Source: Trichobilharzia szidati
Lineage: Eukaryota > Platyhelminthes > Trematoda > Strigeidida > Schistosomatidae
DNA: 64,000 nucleotides
Assembly: GCA_944472155.2 (NCBI GenBank)
Contig: OX235277.1
Location: 39,076,758-39,140,757, forward strand
Direction: 5' to 3'
The translations under genes were made by a program, and so were the position numbers. The notes under the pieces are model-generated. The model worked only from the letters and a program-made list of their open reading frames with translations. It was not told the DNA's origin and searched no databases. This document shows, piece after piece, positions 43,001 through 54,089 of this stretch; the first letter of the stretch is position 1, and each line of letters begins with the position of its first letter.

Positions 43001-43410
43001 ATTTCATCATAATCTGACATCGGTTAAAAAATCATTGGAAAACCACCCAGGGAGCACTGGACAGCTGTTTCGTTCAAGTTACAGTATGAGTACAAATACT
43101 CGCCACCAACGCTAGCTAGTGGTAGCGCTATATCATGAATTGGCAGAGGTTAGAATTCATGGGCCATTGGTTAGGGTCACAGTGACTTAATGTGGTTTAC
43201 GAGCTCACTAGCCTCATAAACGGAAGGTCCTGGGTTCAAATCCGAGTGGATCGCGCAGTTGAAGAGTCCAGAACTGGGACGAAACAGCTGGCTGTCCAGT
43301 ACTCCGTGGTGGTTTCCCAATGGTTCCCTAACCGATGTCATCTCATGATGAAATCCTGTAACCAGTCAAATCAAATCCCTGCAAACCAATACTAGAACTG
43401 TGGTTTGAAT
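43000..43410. repeat. SINE-A foldback pair
   Basis: Short reversed half 43000-43085 ('gatttcatcataatctgacatcgg', 'ggacagctgtttcgttc') and a near-complete forward half ('gaattggcagaggttagaattc', 'gggttcaaatcc', 'actgggacgaaacagctgg', 'gatgtcatctcatgatgaaatcc', 'aaatccctgcaaaccaatact'). Confidence 0.75.
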
Positions 43411-43579
43411 AAAATTCTCCTTCTTTAGACTCTACAACGGCTATAAATCCATTAATGTTGGTCATACACACTAGAGTTAGTAAAGGCATATTTGAATTAT
43501 CTCTATCAGAAAGTGCATTGTGTGAACCAAGTGTTCAGCATGGAACTAAATAATTCATTGATATTTGTGTATGTGTGTG

Positions 43580-43800
43580 TGTATAGCGTAAAGTCAACAA
43601 AAAGTACACATTTCAAGGTCTGAGCTGTAGTCATCATTGGTGTTAGGCAGACAACAATTTAATGTGAATACTACAGAGAAATAGATACTAACAAATAAGA
43701 TTACTCTAGACGTAAGTACAAGGGTAATAAATAACAGTAGTATCTTTCATACTAATGACTACATTCACCCTTGAAACCCGTACTTTTTGTTGAGTATATT
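43580..43800. repeat. Short inverted repeat, PLE-end-like
   Basis: 'caacaaaaagtacacatttcaagg' at about 43598 faces 'ccttgaaacccgtactttttgttg' at about 43770-43793, and the inner parts also pair loosely ('gtagtcatcattgg' against 'ctaatgactac'). Arm length about 60. Inverted ends around a short centre resemble the PLE remnants. Confidence 0.4.
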
Positions 43801-44019
43801 AATATGTATATACGTATTTCACCTCATGATCTTATAAACAATACATATTTTATATATGATAATCAAAACTCAACCTGACTATTATTCATCCATGTTGTAC
43901 ACACCGATACCACGGAATACACTTTCTGACATGTATTTTTTCCAGTTTATTTTTACTCTGACGGCATTGTATAGCTAAAATGAGTGGATTTATAATTGTA
44001 GGGCCTAAAGAAGAAGAAT

Positions 44020-44375
44020 TCTCAAGTATTGGTTTTGATTGGTAACAGGATTTCATCATTAGATGACATCCAGCTGTTTCGCTCTAGTTTGGGACTCTTC
44101 AACAGTTCGGATTTGAACCCAGGACCTTCTGGTTACAAGGCTAGCGAGCTCGTAGACCACATTAAGTCACTGTGACCCGAACCAATAGCCGATAAATTCC
44201 AACCTCTGCCAATTCATGATATAGCACAACCACCAGCTAATTTCATCGCCGGAGAGTATTTGTCCTCACACTGAAACTTGGGCGAAGCAGTTGTCCAGTG
44301 ATCTCTGGGTGGTTTCCCAATGGTTTTTTAACCGATATCAGCTCATGATGAAATCTTGAAAACCCAATTGTTGCC
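44020..44375. repeat. SINE-A foldback, forward head deleted
   Basis: Reversed copy 44020-44275 (tail 'ggtaacaggatttcatc', reversed B box 'ggatttgaacccaggacc', 'agctcgtagaccac'). Then a forward tail only: 'gcagttgtccagtgatctctgg' to 'cagctcatgatgaaatc'. Confidence 0.7.
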
Positions 44376-44569
44376 TCAGATTATTCTTGTTTTTGTACAT
44401 AAGTTTAAAAGACGTATAGGCATCTATTTTATTTCATGTTTCAGTAATGTGTGTTTCGTAGTTGTGCACCTCAATTCGTCTATATTCACCATTCATCTAT
44501 CCTAGGGAAGCAATCTGTTTCTGATGCTGCTTAGGAGTGAAGATATTCTGTAGAGAGTGACATCATTTT

Positions 44570-44862
44570 TTAGATCGAACCCAGGACTTTCTGGTTACAA
44601 GGCTAGCGAGCTTGTAGACCATCACGCCTCTTGGATCCGATCCAATGGGCAAACCATGGACTCTAACTTCTGCCAAGTCACGACATAGCGCGACCGCTAG
44701 CCAATGTCATTGCTGGAGAATATCTGTCCTCAAACCAGCCGAACTGCTGCACCCTACTGATCAGGACGTCCCCCACTAGAACCCCAGGTAACTCACCTAC
44801 CTGAGAATAGGGCCAGTCACTAGTGAGCATCTCATTGATTTTCAAGTATTGGTTTGTTTGAA
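44570..44862 (-). repeat. SINE-A copy, head and 5' body, reverse
   Basis: 'gatcgaacccaggactttctgg', 'gagcttgtagaccat', 'gacatagcgcgaccgctagcc', to 'gattttcaagtattggtttg'. The tail side is lost. Confidence 0.7.
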
Positions 44863-45089
44863 TAAGAATTCTGTTGAAATCACAATGATTCGCTCCGATT
44901 ATTCTTATTCTCTGAATAAATTACGGAGATATTCATCAAATTACAATTCTACAAGACCTAGTGGAGGCATACCTAAAAACTCTATGAAAGCCTTACACGG
45001 ATTAGAATGTTAAAAGAAATCTTTATCTGTTTACAAACAATTTGTCACAACACTTTACCGAGGGGATAAGTGTGATGTGTGTTACTGAC

Positions 45090-45412
45090 AAGATTTGTCA
45101 GTAGTATACATGAAGGTACAATCATATTAGCACAAATATATCAAATTTAGTGGAGAGATAGATAGTTTTGACGTCAAAAAGATGAAATATGAACCGGTAT
45201 TTTGCAGAAAAAGATGGGAGACACGAAAAGACGACAAAGAAAGTCACACAATACGAAGGAAAGGCAGAAATAGCACAACATGGAAGTTCTGCGCAGGTGA
45301 CGACTTTAATATATTTATGAGGTGGTAAACAAACCTTCCATATATGTGTATATCAAAATCCTTAATAAATATTTCGTGACCAAGTTCTCTTGCCTTCTAC
45401 CGTTACATATCT
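45090..45412 (+). repeat. LTR-like repeat, family 2, second copy
   Basis: Same order as 32480-32840: 'gatttgtcagtagtataca', 'gatgggagacacgaaaag', 'cacacaatacgaagg', 'cagaaatagcacaacatgg', AATAAA at about 45364, end 'cttctaccgttaca'. Confidence 0.4.
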
Positions 45413-45654
45413 AGCTTCGTAAATTTTGTTTTGAGAGGGAAATAAGTGATTTTTTTAATACAATTTTTATTTTATTGATCTCCATTATCACGTCCACTCT
45501 GTTTCTACTTAACTCTGTATTACTTATTCGCATAAATTCTCCCATAACATTTACGTGTTGTCTTATGACGATCAGGTTATTCGAAATGTCTTGCACGTAT
45601 TACACACATTACACAATTCATATATATTACGGCTTCTTATTATTATTGTTTCAT

Positions 45655-46600
45655 ATATGTGCGATGAGAACCGCAACTTGAACGACATCCTGAAAGTACT
45701 CAAAGTGACAGTCATCCTGCTATCCAGATCACTTCAGAAAACGAAAGTGAGGGAAGAATATCTTCCCTTGATGTACTACTCACAAGGAGAGTTGACCAGT
45801 CTTTGAAAAGATTTATTCACAGAAAATCGAAGTCGACACGACAACTAACCAATTTTTACAGTTTTCTCCCCATAGACAGAAAAAGCAATCTAAGCCGTTA
45901 TCTTTCAACAAGGATCCGGAGAATTTGTTGTGAAGATAGTGTTGATGATGAACTCAAACAACTAAAAGAAACCTTTATAGAGAACACTTATCCACTACGC
46001 TTCGTAGAGGCCAATAGCAAATTACGTGCAAGAAATACAGAGATTGACAAGGTAGCTACAAATGTGTTGCACCTGAACTCAGAATTAAGGGGTGACACTG
46101 CCAGTGAGAGAGATACTTAAAATTCGTCTGATGACATCACTGAGAAAAGCGTTCTTTGCTGCCGCTTTACGAATAGCCTAATCTAACCGTCCACTGCTAC
46201 ACCTAAAGTCAACGAAATGTTACCTCGACTGTCTAATTCAAAGTATATTTATATGTTCACCTGCCCTTACAAAGATAGATTCATAGGACGTTTGTTAAGA
46301 AACATATCTCGCCACCGCCGTCGAGAGCATCTAACAGTTCGGCTGTGTAAAGCAGAACGTAGAGGTATTAATTAATTCATCCATATTGCAACATATTGTA
46401 GGTACTGAACACACAGCAGCATCTAACACATCCTTCAGTTCAGTCAGTATGCAGAGTCCGACAAACTTTACCGAATGGGACACGAGTGCATTTGCTTTGT
46501 TGCATAGCACAGGCTTTAGCAATACATAACATAAAGCTAGAATTTTTGTACAAACACAACTTGTACGATCTCTTTCGTTACCACCCCATGGTCTGGATTT
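45655..46600 (+). pseudogene. PLE thumb, connector and GIY-YIG, decayed
   Basis: ENRNLNDILKVLKVTVILLS, SLKRFIHRKSKSTRQLTNFYSFLPIDRKSNLSR in two runs (the IYRKPT...Q..NF.S.HP region), DELKQLKETFIENTYPLRF (45940-46000), then a shift and MLPRLSNSKYIYMFTCPYKDRFIGRLLRN (about 46220-46300) where YIG has become FIG, with REHLTVRL next. The last part (46440-46600) is a decayed C-terminus. The right-arm counterpart at 58960-61040 extends further 5' and keeps the RT motif. Confidence 0.8.
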
Positions 46601-46691
46601 AACTATGTAATTCACATAACAACCTTGTTATCCTTCTTTACTACATATTCCTTGTTTGTTTTATTTCATTTTACTTCATGTTATCACAACA

Positions 46692-46852
46692 AATTATTTG
46701 AATTAATCCCAGCGTGTTAAGAAAATCGAAACAAGACTTTTCTGAATGTTTCGCTGTGTAAATCTGCTAAAGATGCAGTGGCTTATACAGCGAAACGTTT
46801 AGAAAAATCTTGTTTTGATTTTCTTAACACGCTGGGATGAATTTAAATAATT
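46692..46852. repeat. Near-perfect palindrome in the left arm
   Basis: 'aaattatttgaattaatccc', then 'agcgtgttaagaaaatc', 'tgaatgtttcgctgtgtaa', a ~20-base centre, and the same reversed. Arms about 70 bases. The centre and right side contain CTAAAGA...CAGCGAAACG, a damaged form of the hammerhead-like PLE end. Confidence 0.8.
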
Positions 46853-48059
46853 TCTAGTGAATCAATCTTACTCGGCGCTCAAATTATTCCAGGATGTTCG
46901 AAACACCTACAGTTTGAAAAATTATAATCATGTTATCATATTCTAACATTTTATCTAGTCTACTACTGGCGTTGCGACATTTCAGTCATTTTACGTCGTC
47001 TAAATTATTTTCTATTCACATATTCACATTCCCCAATGTACTTTATTTTCCAATCACCTATTTCACACATGCCGTCTATTGAACTTCAGGCTGACCTCTA
47101 TTTATTTAGTTATTCACTCATATATCCATCTAATCGATTCAATTGTGACTCATAATCCCATACACCAATGTTATTATTATTATAGAACTTTAGGATTTCC
47201 ACTCACTGTCAAACTTTAACACACACCCACACTCACACATACATACACAAGAAAACTGATTGTTATTGCCTGTTGAATATATATACTATTGTACAGATAC
47301 GAAAATGAATTCGTCGAAAAGAGAATATTCTTCGCTGAATTCTTTGTTATTTTTGTTTTGTCTAAATTCATAAAAGTGGAAACTAATCCTTTCAAATTTT
47401 AATTCATTTACAACCCTACTCAAAATATTAATAGTATTCCAAAGATGGGCTGATCATATTGTGGTGGTGTGATACAGACAATTTGTTCCGACGGAATATC
47501 ATTCTCACATATTCCCACAGTTCAGTAAAGCATTAGCAACAGGATACGATATGTCAATTCGAATATTCTGTTTGTTGCTAGAGTCAGAATGCTTTCCCAC
47601 GGTTATACACTGCATTAACAACAGAATGCTATATGTGTATTTCAACATTTTATTTCATGTCGTTTAATGTGAACCAAAATCACACGCTCAATGATTGGTT
47701 AACGAATATAAACTGTATGTATATAAACAGCGGTTTCATTAATGAAAAATATACCTTGTCTTCTGTGTCTTGCCTTTCGTTGTTACAATATGACTGACAG
47801 ACAAAATACGCCCACTTTTTGATGAACAGACGCAACATAGATACAAGTAAAAACGAATTATTCCCTGAAGCAATGGACTAAAAAATTGTAGCAGCATCAA
47901 ATCATGAAAATACAATTTCATGTTCTCTAACTATGAAGCCTGAAGTCCAGTCGGTTACCACAGTCCAGACAGAACTCCCTCCCTGTCTCGCGCTCTAAAG
48001 TCATCCAAATACATACCTCATCAAAAATGATTTCACCAATTCACAATTTAATGTCGAAT

Positions 48060-48350
48060 GTTGGTTAGTAGGGATTTGATTGGTTACAGGATTCGTCACG
48101 AGCTGACATTCGTTAGAGAACAATTGGAAAACCACCCAGAGAGTACTGGACATCTGTTTCGTCCCACTCATCACCAAGGTTCAGACCAAGGACCTTCCGG
48201 TTGTCAGAAGTTGGAATCCATAGACAACTGGGTCGGGTCCCTGTGGCTGAATGGCCCTACAAGCTCACCTCAAAGTCGGGAGGTCCTGGGTTCGAACCCT
48301 GGCGTTAAATACGTACTAATGAAGAGTCCCAGAAAATCAGATTACTTATT
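48060..48350 (+). repeat. SINE-A foldback, shared by both duplication arms
   Basis: Reversed part: 'gattggttacaggattcgtcacgagc', 'ggacatctgtttcgtcccactc'. Forward part: 'gggtccctgtggctgaatgg' and 'cctgggttcgaaccctgg'. The inverse is at 57745-58015, so it was present before the duplication. The left copy has about 40 extra bases after 48320, bounded by 'atgaaaac'-like text. Confidence 0.75.
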
Positions 48351-48894
48351 TAGTGACGTGAACATGAAAACGCTAGAAGTTATGTCACAAACCTACTTCA
48401 AAACACATTGAAAAACAATAAGTACGCTCATTAAGTGTTATGGTAACCAGTGTTTTAATACTTTATAGATAAGGTAGTTTGTATTCCGGACTATTAATCT
48501 GTCTCCTATGCCGGATAACGACCGAGACAACTTGATATCAACAGTCGATGGGAATCAAAAGCAACATGCGTATAACCCACCAACCCCCTCAAAAAAACAA
48601 AAGTAAAAATAGCTATTTACTAATTTACATAAATAATCAAATTAATTACAACAAAGAGAGAAGTTTGCAAAACACTCCTCAATTATCTAAATAATTAATA
48701 TAGACTAAATATATTACATAGGCAATTAGTGTTGAGAACGGTAGATTTAAGTACTTCAAACTAGAACATTACGTTATGTCTGGGGAAACATCACAAAGCC
48801 ATCACATAGCCAATAACAATTATAATAATGCTTTTCTAAAGTGAAAACAAATACAGCGTTAAAGTAGGAAAGATTTTAGAATGAAACTAACGAC

Positions 48895-49148
48895 ATGAAA
48901 GAATGTGCGTCTGTTGCACAGCAGTAGAATGCTCGCCAACCAGGCCTCATATGGTTCGGGATTCGATCTGCGGCCACAGACACACTCCCCCATCACCTCG
49001 GTAAGCCAGTAATAAGATTGGTAAAGAGGAAAGGGTGGGCATGAGGCTAGCAACCGCATCCCATAAAAAATCGACACCACTGCTACCGAAACTTCAAAGC
49101 TTTAGCTTGAAGCCATATGTTCCACTGGGAACGTAAAGGAATAAAAAA
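48895..49148 (+). repeat. SINE-B copy spanning the duplication edge
   Basis: 'tgtgcgtctgttgcacagcag', 'gggattcgatctgcggcc', 'aagccagtaataagattgg', 'actgctaccgaaac', 'ttccactgggaacgtaaagg'. The head has a partner at 57125-57215 in the right arm but the body has not, so the inverted duplication ends inside this element. Confidence 0.75.
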
Positions 49149-49149
49149 C

Positions 49150-49450
49150 ACAAAAGAATCAGTAAAATGAGAAGCCAGTTTACTCCATTTTAGAAGTTGA
49201 TTTATACTTAACCCTATTATAGAAGGAATATTACTAAGTAAACAATATTAAAACTAAAAATGTAAGATTTGTAAAACTAATATTTCTTATTCCTTTTAGT
49301 TATTCTTTCTAAGTTAGAGGAAGACGAGCGAATGTAACGTATATGCCTAAAATACACAAGTTTGAATGATCACCGCTCAGACGCAAAAACGAAGGTATAT
49401 ATATATACGAGCATGAAACAATGATGTAACATCATATGTTTAACGCTGAA
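49150..49450. other. No gene recognised
   Basis: AT-rich, no motif. Confidence 0.3.
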
Positions 49451-49454
49451 GCCT

Positions 49455-49930
49455 GAAGATTGTGAAGTTACATCGATTGAGATGGTTAGGACATGTGTTA
49501 CGCATGTCTAGTCTACCAGACCCTTCCACGACGGGCAATGTTAGCTGATATAGAATCAGGTTGGAAAAGAGTTAGCTAGTGGTGGTCAAAACAAAACACG
49601 ATCTCATCATGTCAATAAAATCCACAACAGTTAGTTTAAGTCAGCCACGTAGGGAGGTGTTGACTGGCTTCCTGGTTGGGTTCCTCGGGATAGTAAGAAC
49701 CAATGAAGGCTGAAGACAATTGGTGATGTGGCCTAAAATCCTTGTTGACAATACCTGGTGCAGATGGATTCACTCTTTGTGATTTATCATATCCAGTAAA
49801 ACTGTATTGTTCTCCCATTTTACTATTCTTTTTCCCTCACATTTGTGTTTGTTATCTCTCTTTACTCTCTTCTCTCGCTTTGTGTGATACAAGTTAGGAG
49901 TGTGGCAACTGGAACTGCTGCACATCTGTG
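49455..49930 (+). pseudogene. Non-LTR retrotransposon C-terminus and 3' tail
   Basis: VKLHRLRWLGHVLRMSSLPD (49462-49520) continues through a decayed region with SLSQPRREVLTGFLVGFLG, the known tail order of this LINE family (RCRLPGWxPRDS). The 3' untranslated part (49800-49930, 'gtgtgatacaagttaggag', 'ggaactgctgcacatctg') matches 2180-2300 on the minus strand, so both belong to one family. Confidence 0.7.
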
Positions 49931-49934
49931 CAAA

Positions 49935-50795
49935 GTTCAATGTTGAATCTAGTCAGTCAGTCAGTCAGTCTAAAGCCTGATATTTGGATATCACCATCAA
50001 ACAGCAAACATTTACAGACACATACTAGTAAGACTTATTCATTGAAACTGATGAGATTTTTGGCGGCACACACAATTCCAATAGAACTTGGGGGTTACAC
50101 TGATGGTGTATCCGCATTTCACAGGAGAAAAACAAATACTGACCTCACTGCAATGCATTTTCATTTCTCTCCGTTGTCTGGAACAACATTTTCATTTCTA
50201 CTTATCAGTTTTAAGAAAATAAAGTGAGACTTGGGTTAATATATATATGTAAAACTTGGACACCATGGTAATATCCACTCCGATAATGATTTCTTTACTG
50301 CATATATCATCATATAGTGAAACAGAATTATTATTTAATAGATGATGATGTTTCAAACGCTATTCATTATTGTTCACGATCATATCGATTTGTATACTAT
50401 CCCATATATTAGTAAAAATACAATTAGTGAAATGTCTAGGTGGTACGGTAAATACAGCTAAATAGTACCAAGGAAAATCCACGACAGGAAGTAAGACAAA
50501 TGAGAACTTTGCCGTTTGATAATTACTACCCCCCCTCAAGTAAATTAGGATTCTTCTCTATAAATTGCTACCTTAAAAATATAATGAATACACATTCTGA
50601 TTGTCTTATCCTTATGAATAATATTTCGCCTATTCCCAAGCGTTTACAGTCGTAATGGCAATCACTTCTGAGTGATATTCAACACAGTGTTTTCAGATTA
50701 CGTAATTAATTTGTATAATTCGCCCAATTTATTCTGATATTTAATTTACCAACTGACTTTTACAGGCATTCTCATGACCTTTTACAATATTATAT
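49935..50795. other. No gene recognised
   Basis: Short CAGT repeat at 49952-49972 and AT-rich DNA; a 99-residue frame at 49928-50227 lacks any motif and is not called. Confidence 0.3.
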
Positions 50796-50799
50796 ATTG

Positions 50800-51450
50800 A
50801 CTGAAGGATTTCATCATGGGCGGATATCAGTTAGAGAACCACTGGAAAACCTGAACAGCTGTTTCGTCCATTGGGGAGATGGCTAAACCCTGATTCCAAA
50901 CCTCCAACGACTGGCGTATGAATCTCACTGGAGTTCACCGGCAGACGTATGGACAAAGGGCTTGTTGGATGTCCTGGATGTCTGGCCCCATTCAAAAAGG
51001 CGTATGAACCGAACTTCGGTCACCGGCTGCCAATGGATAGTGGACTCCCTACTCCACTCCTACTGCCTTGTAGGTCACACTTGGTTGTGTAAAGGCTAGA
51101 GCTGCACTATCAAACAAAAGGCCGAGTGGTTCTGGGGACATCACTCGTACCAAATTCCCATGAAACTTCATGAACTCTCTTACCTTGTCGCAATACCTTG
51201 CAACAGATCGCTGCGCCTGGGCAGCGTTGATTCGAGAGGTTCATGAAGCCGGCTCATCCTCCCGTAGGAGATAGCCGAAGTAAAGTAAAGTTTCGTCCTA
51301 GTTTCCGACCCTTCATCAGTATGCACCCACACTGCGGGGTTCAGTACTTCCAAGTTTCCCTGTAGTTCTCTAACTGATATCAGCTCGTCACGAAATCCTT
51401 CATCCAATCGAACAAAATCCCAACAAAACCAATACTTGAAAATATTATAA
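50800..51450. repeat. SINE-A foldback split by a 420-base insert
   Basis: Reversed tail 50805-50869 ('gatttcatcatgggcggatatcagttagag'), resumed at 51290 ('tttcgtcctagtttccgacccttc'), then a forward tail ('ctctaactgatatcagctcg', 'aaaccaatacttgaaaa'). Confidence 0.7.
50870..51289 (+). mobile_element. Unidentified 420-base insert with target duplication
   Basis: gtttcgtcc is repeated at 50861-50869 and 51290-51298, bounding it. The insert is clearly richer in GC than its surroundings and ends in 'agtaaagtaaag', a short tandem tail. No frame. There is a 'gattcgagaggttcatgaagcc' tract near the 3' end. A SINE or 5'-truncated LINE is likely; family not recognised. Confidence 0.6.
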
Positions 51451-51640
51451 CAATAACTGTACAATTTCCATGTGAAGCTGAGAAAACATCTTCTACTGCC
51501 CTGTCTTTGTAATTTATGTCACATGGGTAGTTTTCGTGCTTAAATCAAGAAGTAGATAGCAAAATTATATGGCAATAACAATAATAATTTCATACACGTG
51601 GTCCCTAGATAATTTTCGATAAAGAAAGGAAGACCAAATT

Positions 51641-51692
51641 TGCAGTATAAAGTGATATCATTCTATTTCACAGGCTCTCATCAGCTGCACAC
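51641..51692 (-). ncRNA. PLE-type hammerhead, minus strand
   Basis: In reverse complement: GCAG, CTGATGA (51678-51684), GAAA (51666-51669), stem III 'atagaatgata'/'tatcactttat', CTGC. Nearly the same as 14339-14392. Core complete; stem II weak. Confidence 0.7.
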
Positions 51693-51770
51693 TACTCCCT
51701 GATATTACAATGGTTATCAGTAGTGACAATAATATATCATAATTGAAAATCACTGTAATTTCAGGTAGTA

Positions 51771-51826
51771 GTGTGCAGCTGATGAGACACTACGGAATAA
51801 AATAATGATATCATTGTAAACTGCAA
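51771..51826 (+). ncRNA. PLE-type hammerhead, plus strand, damaged
   Basis: GCAG then CTGATGA (51779-51785) and CTGC at 51821-51824, but the second core element reads GAAT (51795-51798) instead of GAAA. It faces the minus-strand copy 80 bases away, so the pair is an inverted repeat. Confidence 0.6.
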
Positions 51827-51834
51827 AAAATCTG

Positions 51835-52245
51835 ATCTTCCTTTCAATATCGAAAAATAATACTAACATTGGTTTCAGTCTAAACACTGCTTCTGATACT
51901 ATATGGAATACTCTCTCAGCATGTAGTACAGTGCAATATTGCACCTAATTACGTAATAACGGGATAAATAATTCACAGAACATTTGTATTAATTTATAGA
52001 AAATATATATAAATTGAAAATTAATAGAAGCAGTGACGATAACGACAACAATACATTAGGGATAAGAAAAATGGAAAATTGTTGCTTGTTTACTGTTTTC
52101 TCATTAAGATATTTATTTCATGCCTGAACACTTAGTCCCATGACACATAAAATACGTGCTAAATACGGTGTTATTGAGTTTTCCATGCCTAGTTGTGCGA
52201 GTATACTCTTTTAATAATGTCTTCTATTTCTACCTGATGAGCTGT
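51835..52245. other. No gene recognised
   Basis: AT-rich, no motif. Confidence 0.3.
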
Positions 52246-52299
52246 GAGGGTGAAGTTGTGTATAGATATATGGATGACATGAATGATAAACATACACAA

Positions 52300-52860
52300 C
52301 ACCGAAAGGAGGGAACTACAAAAAACATCCGCTGCCCTGTCATACAAAATAAAGGGAACCTCTGAAATCTTACACTGGATTCCCAACAAGGCATAGATAC
52401 AGATTGCGTTATGACCTACAAACTCACTTAGAAACAAATTAACGTATTCTAAAATAACAGACTCTACTAAGATAAATCTACTGAATAGCTCAGCTGCAAG
52501 GCTACACGCAGCTACACACACACAACTATACAACAGGAGAGGACAAAATGGCAGTCTTATAATCATATATAATAGAGCGGAGAGAGAGATTGATAACTAA
52601 AGCCTTATTTATCAAATCAAATTGACAATACAAGCAAATAGGGAATGGTTCAACACTTATTCCGGACCTCTGGAAAATTCCACCACTCTTACGATAGATG
52701 TTAGGCAAGAAAGGGAAATATAAAAACCGAGTTTTGAAGTTGTGTGGTTACAGTTGACGTGAATGAACAAAAATAAACGGTGTTCGAAATATCGTCATTT
52801 AGCAAATAAGCATACTGTCTCACTGTGTGATGATATATCCAGTAAACAGATTAATATGAT
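52300..52860 (+). pseudogene. Second-family PLE-like remnant, sister of 22035-22740
   Basis: The segment runs parallel to 22060-22740: 'cctctgaaatcttacactgg' with 'cctcggaaaccttacgcag', 'aactgtgaa.. aaactcacttagaaacaaatt' with 'aaactcaattagaaatcagc', 'gagagagattgataactaaagc', 'cctctggaaaattcc', and the tail 'gtgttcgaaatatcgtcatt'. The nuclease core between about 52440 and 52480 is deleted. Confidence 0.65.
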
Positions 52861-54085
52861 AAATCACGGGTTTGGAACATCACTGTAAGTTATAAACTAT
52901 CCTCTACTTATAAACAGCCTATAATGGACACCTGTCTTGTCCCCATGAAAAATGATATCACATATACATACTCCTTTAACATAGATAGCACTAATCAAAT
53001 TAGGAAAACTGGATACATAATAATATTGCATATAACTTCTTAAATGTAACTAACAGTTTAACAACCTCTTAAAAAATTCAGAAAAATTGAAGTCTGGTAA
53101 AACTAACCTGGATGTAACTCAGTAGTCAGCTTGCTTGCAAAAAACAAAAAGGACTATTCCACACTGATCTGATAAGCTGACAACTGAATCTTAAAATGCC
53201 CGTAAATTAAAAATCGGTGGTAAATGTAACTTACCAAACAGCGTGGGTAGCACATGTGTGTGTTGACACGCCCTTGAAAATAAAAATCGTTAATTTAACC
53301 AACTAATCACAAGAAAAGCTAGTTGGCTTCAGGCGGTTAAAATTAACCAATCAGATAGGAGGAAATAGAATGACCTACAAAGGATTATTTGATTGGTTAA
53401 CAATTAAACTTCCACTGTTCTGGGTATTTGACATTGCAAACAAAGGCAGTTTGGTGGCTAGAATATGCGAACAAATACCGTTTGTTTATGAAATTAAATA
53501 TATTCAGAAGCATGTTACTTCTTCGGTATTGTTTAAGTTATGCATGTTGTATGGCTACTTACTAGCTTTCTGTGTAAAAGAAGTCCCAAAAGTTTAATAA
53601 AACAATGCTGTTTTTTGACAGGACCTTTAAGTGCACTGAAAGCTTCTTATTGTCGTCCTTGAACTGACCATTTAGAAACCGGGTGCAGTAATGTAATACT
53701 TTCTGGCGGATGAAACCGAAGACAAAATCTAGGAGCTTAATAAATAATACTGAAAACAATACTTTCTAGTTAACCATTTTAAAAAAGGAAATTCGGGCTC
53801 CTAACTCATCCGTAAAACTAATATTTTCCTAATCTAACCATAATCTATTTATAACCAGCCCTCTAATCCCCCTAATTAGGTTAACCCAACCTCAACATGT
53901 CCCTAGCCTGAACCTAACCTTAATGTTTCCCTAGGCTAACCTAAAACTATTCAGATAACCTGCTAAATAGTAATAATAAATAAATAATAATAACAAGCTT
54001 TATTCCAAACCATAGTACATAGTACAGAAATTTTCAGCGTATTTAGTCCTAAAATATTTCCTTTGCATACAGGACTTACATGTAA
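52860..54085. other. Interval without recognised repeats; one short open frame
   Basis: 53370-53597 encodes 75 residues (MTYKGLFDWLTIKLPLFWVF...) with a hydrophobic C-terminal part and AATAAA-like 'taataaaac' right after the stop. I recognise nothing. This and 54300-55040 are the longest stretches that look unique. 53820-53950 has imperfect cctaacc-type repeats. Confidence 0.3.
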
Positions 54086-54089
54086 AGTT

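Larger units (their letters stand above)
45655..48990 (+). repeat. Left arm of a large inverted duplication
   Basis: The reverse complement of this segment matches 57125-60575 in order along nearly its whole length: PLE thumb and nuclease (45655-46600), a palindrome (46692-46852), non-coding tracts, a SINE-A copy (48060-48350) and a SINE-B head. Anchor points: 'atgagaaccgcaacttgaacg' with 60550-60575, 'gacatttcagtcatttta' with 59340, 'cgtttaatgtgaaccaaaa' with 58740, 'aaaacacattg' with 57712. Differences are point changes and small indels except for two insertions in the right arm. Confidence 0.85.

Noticed and set aside
49928..50227. 99-residue open frame
   Set aside because: No recognisable domain, lies after a LINE tail and a CAGT repeat, composition like background.
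51180..51464. 94-residue minus-strand frame
   Set aside because: It spans the junction of the unidentified insert with a SINE-A tail, so it is a chance fusion.
53820..53950. cctaacc-type repeats suggesting telomeric sequence
   Set aside because: Too imperfect and too short; no regular TTAGGG array.
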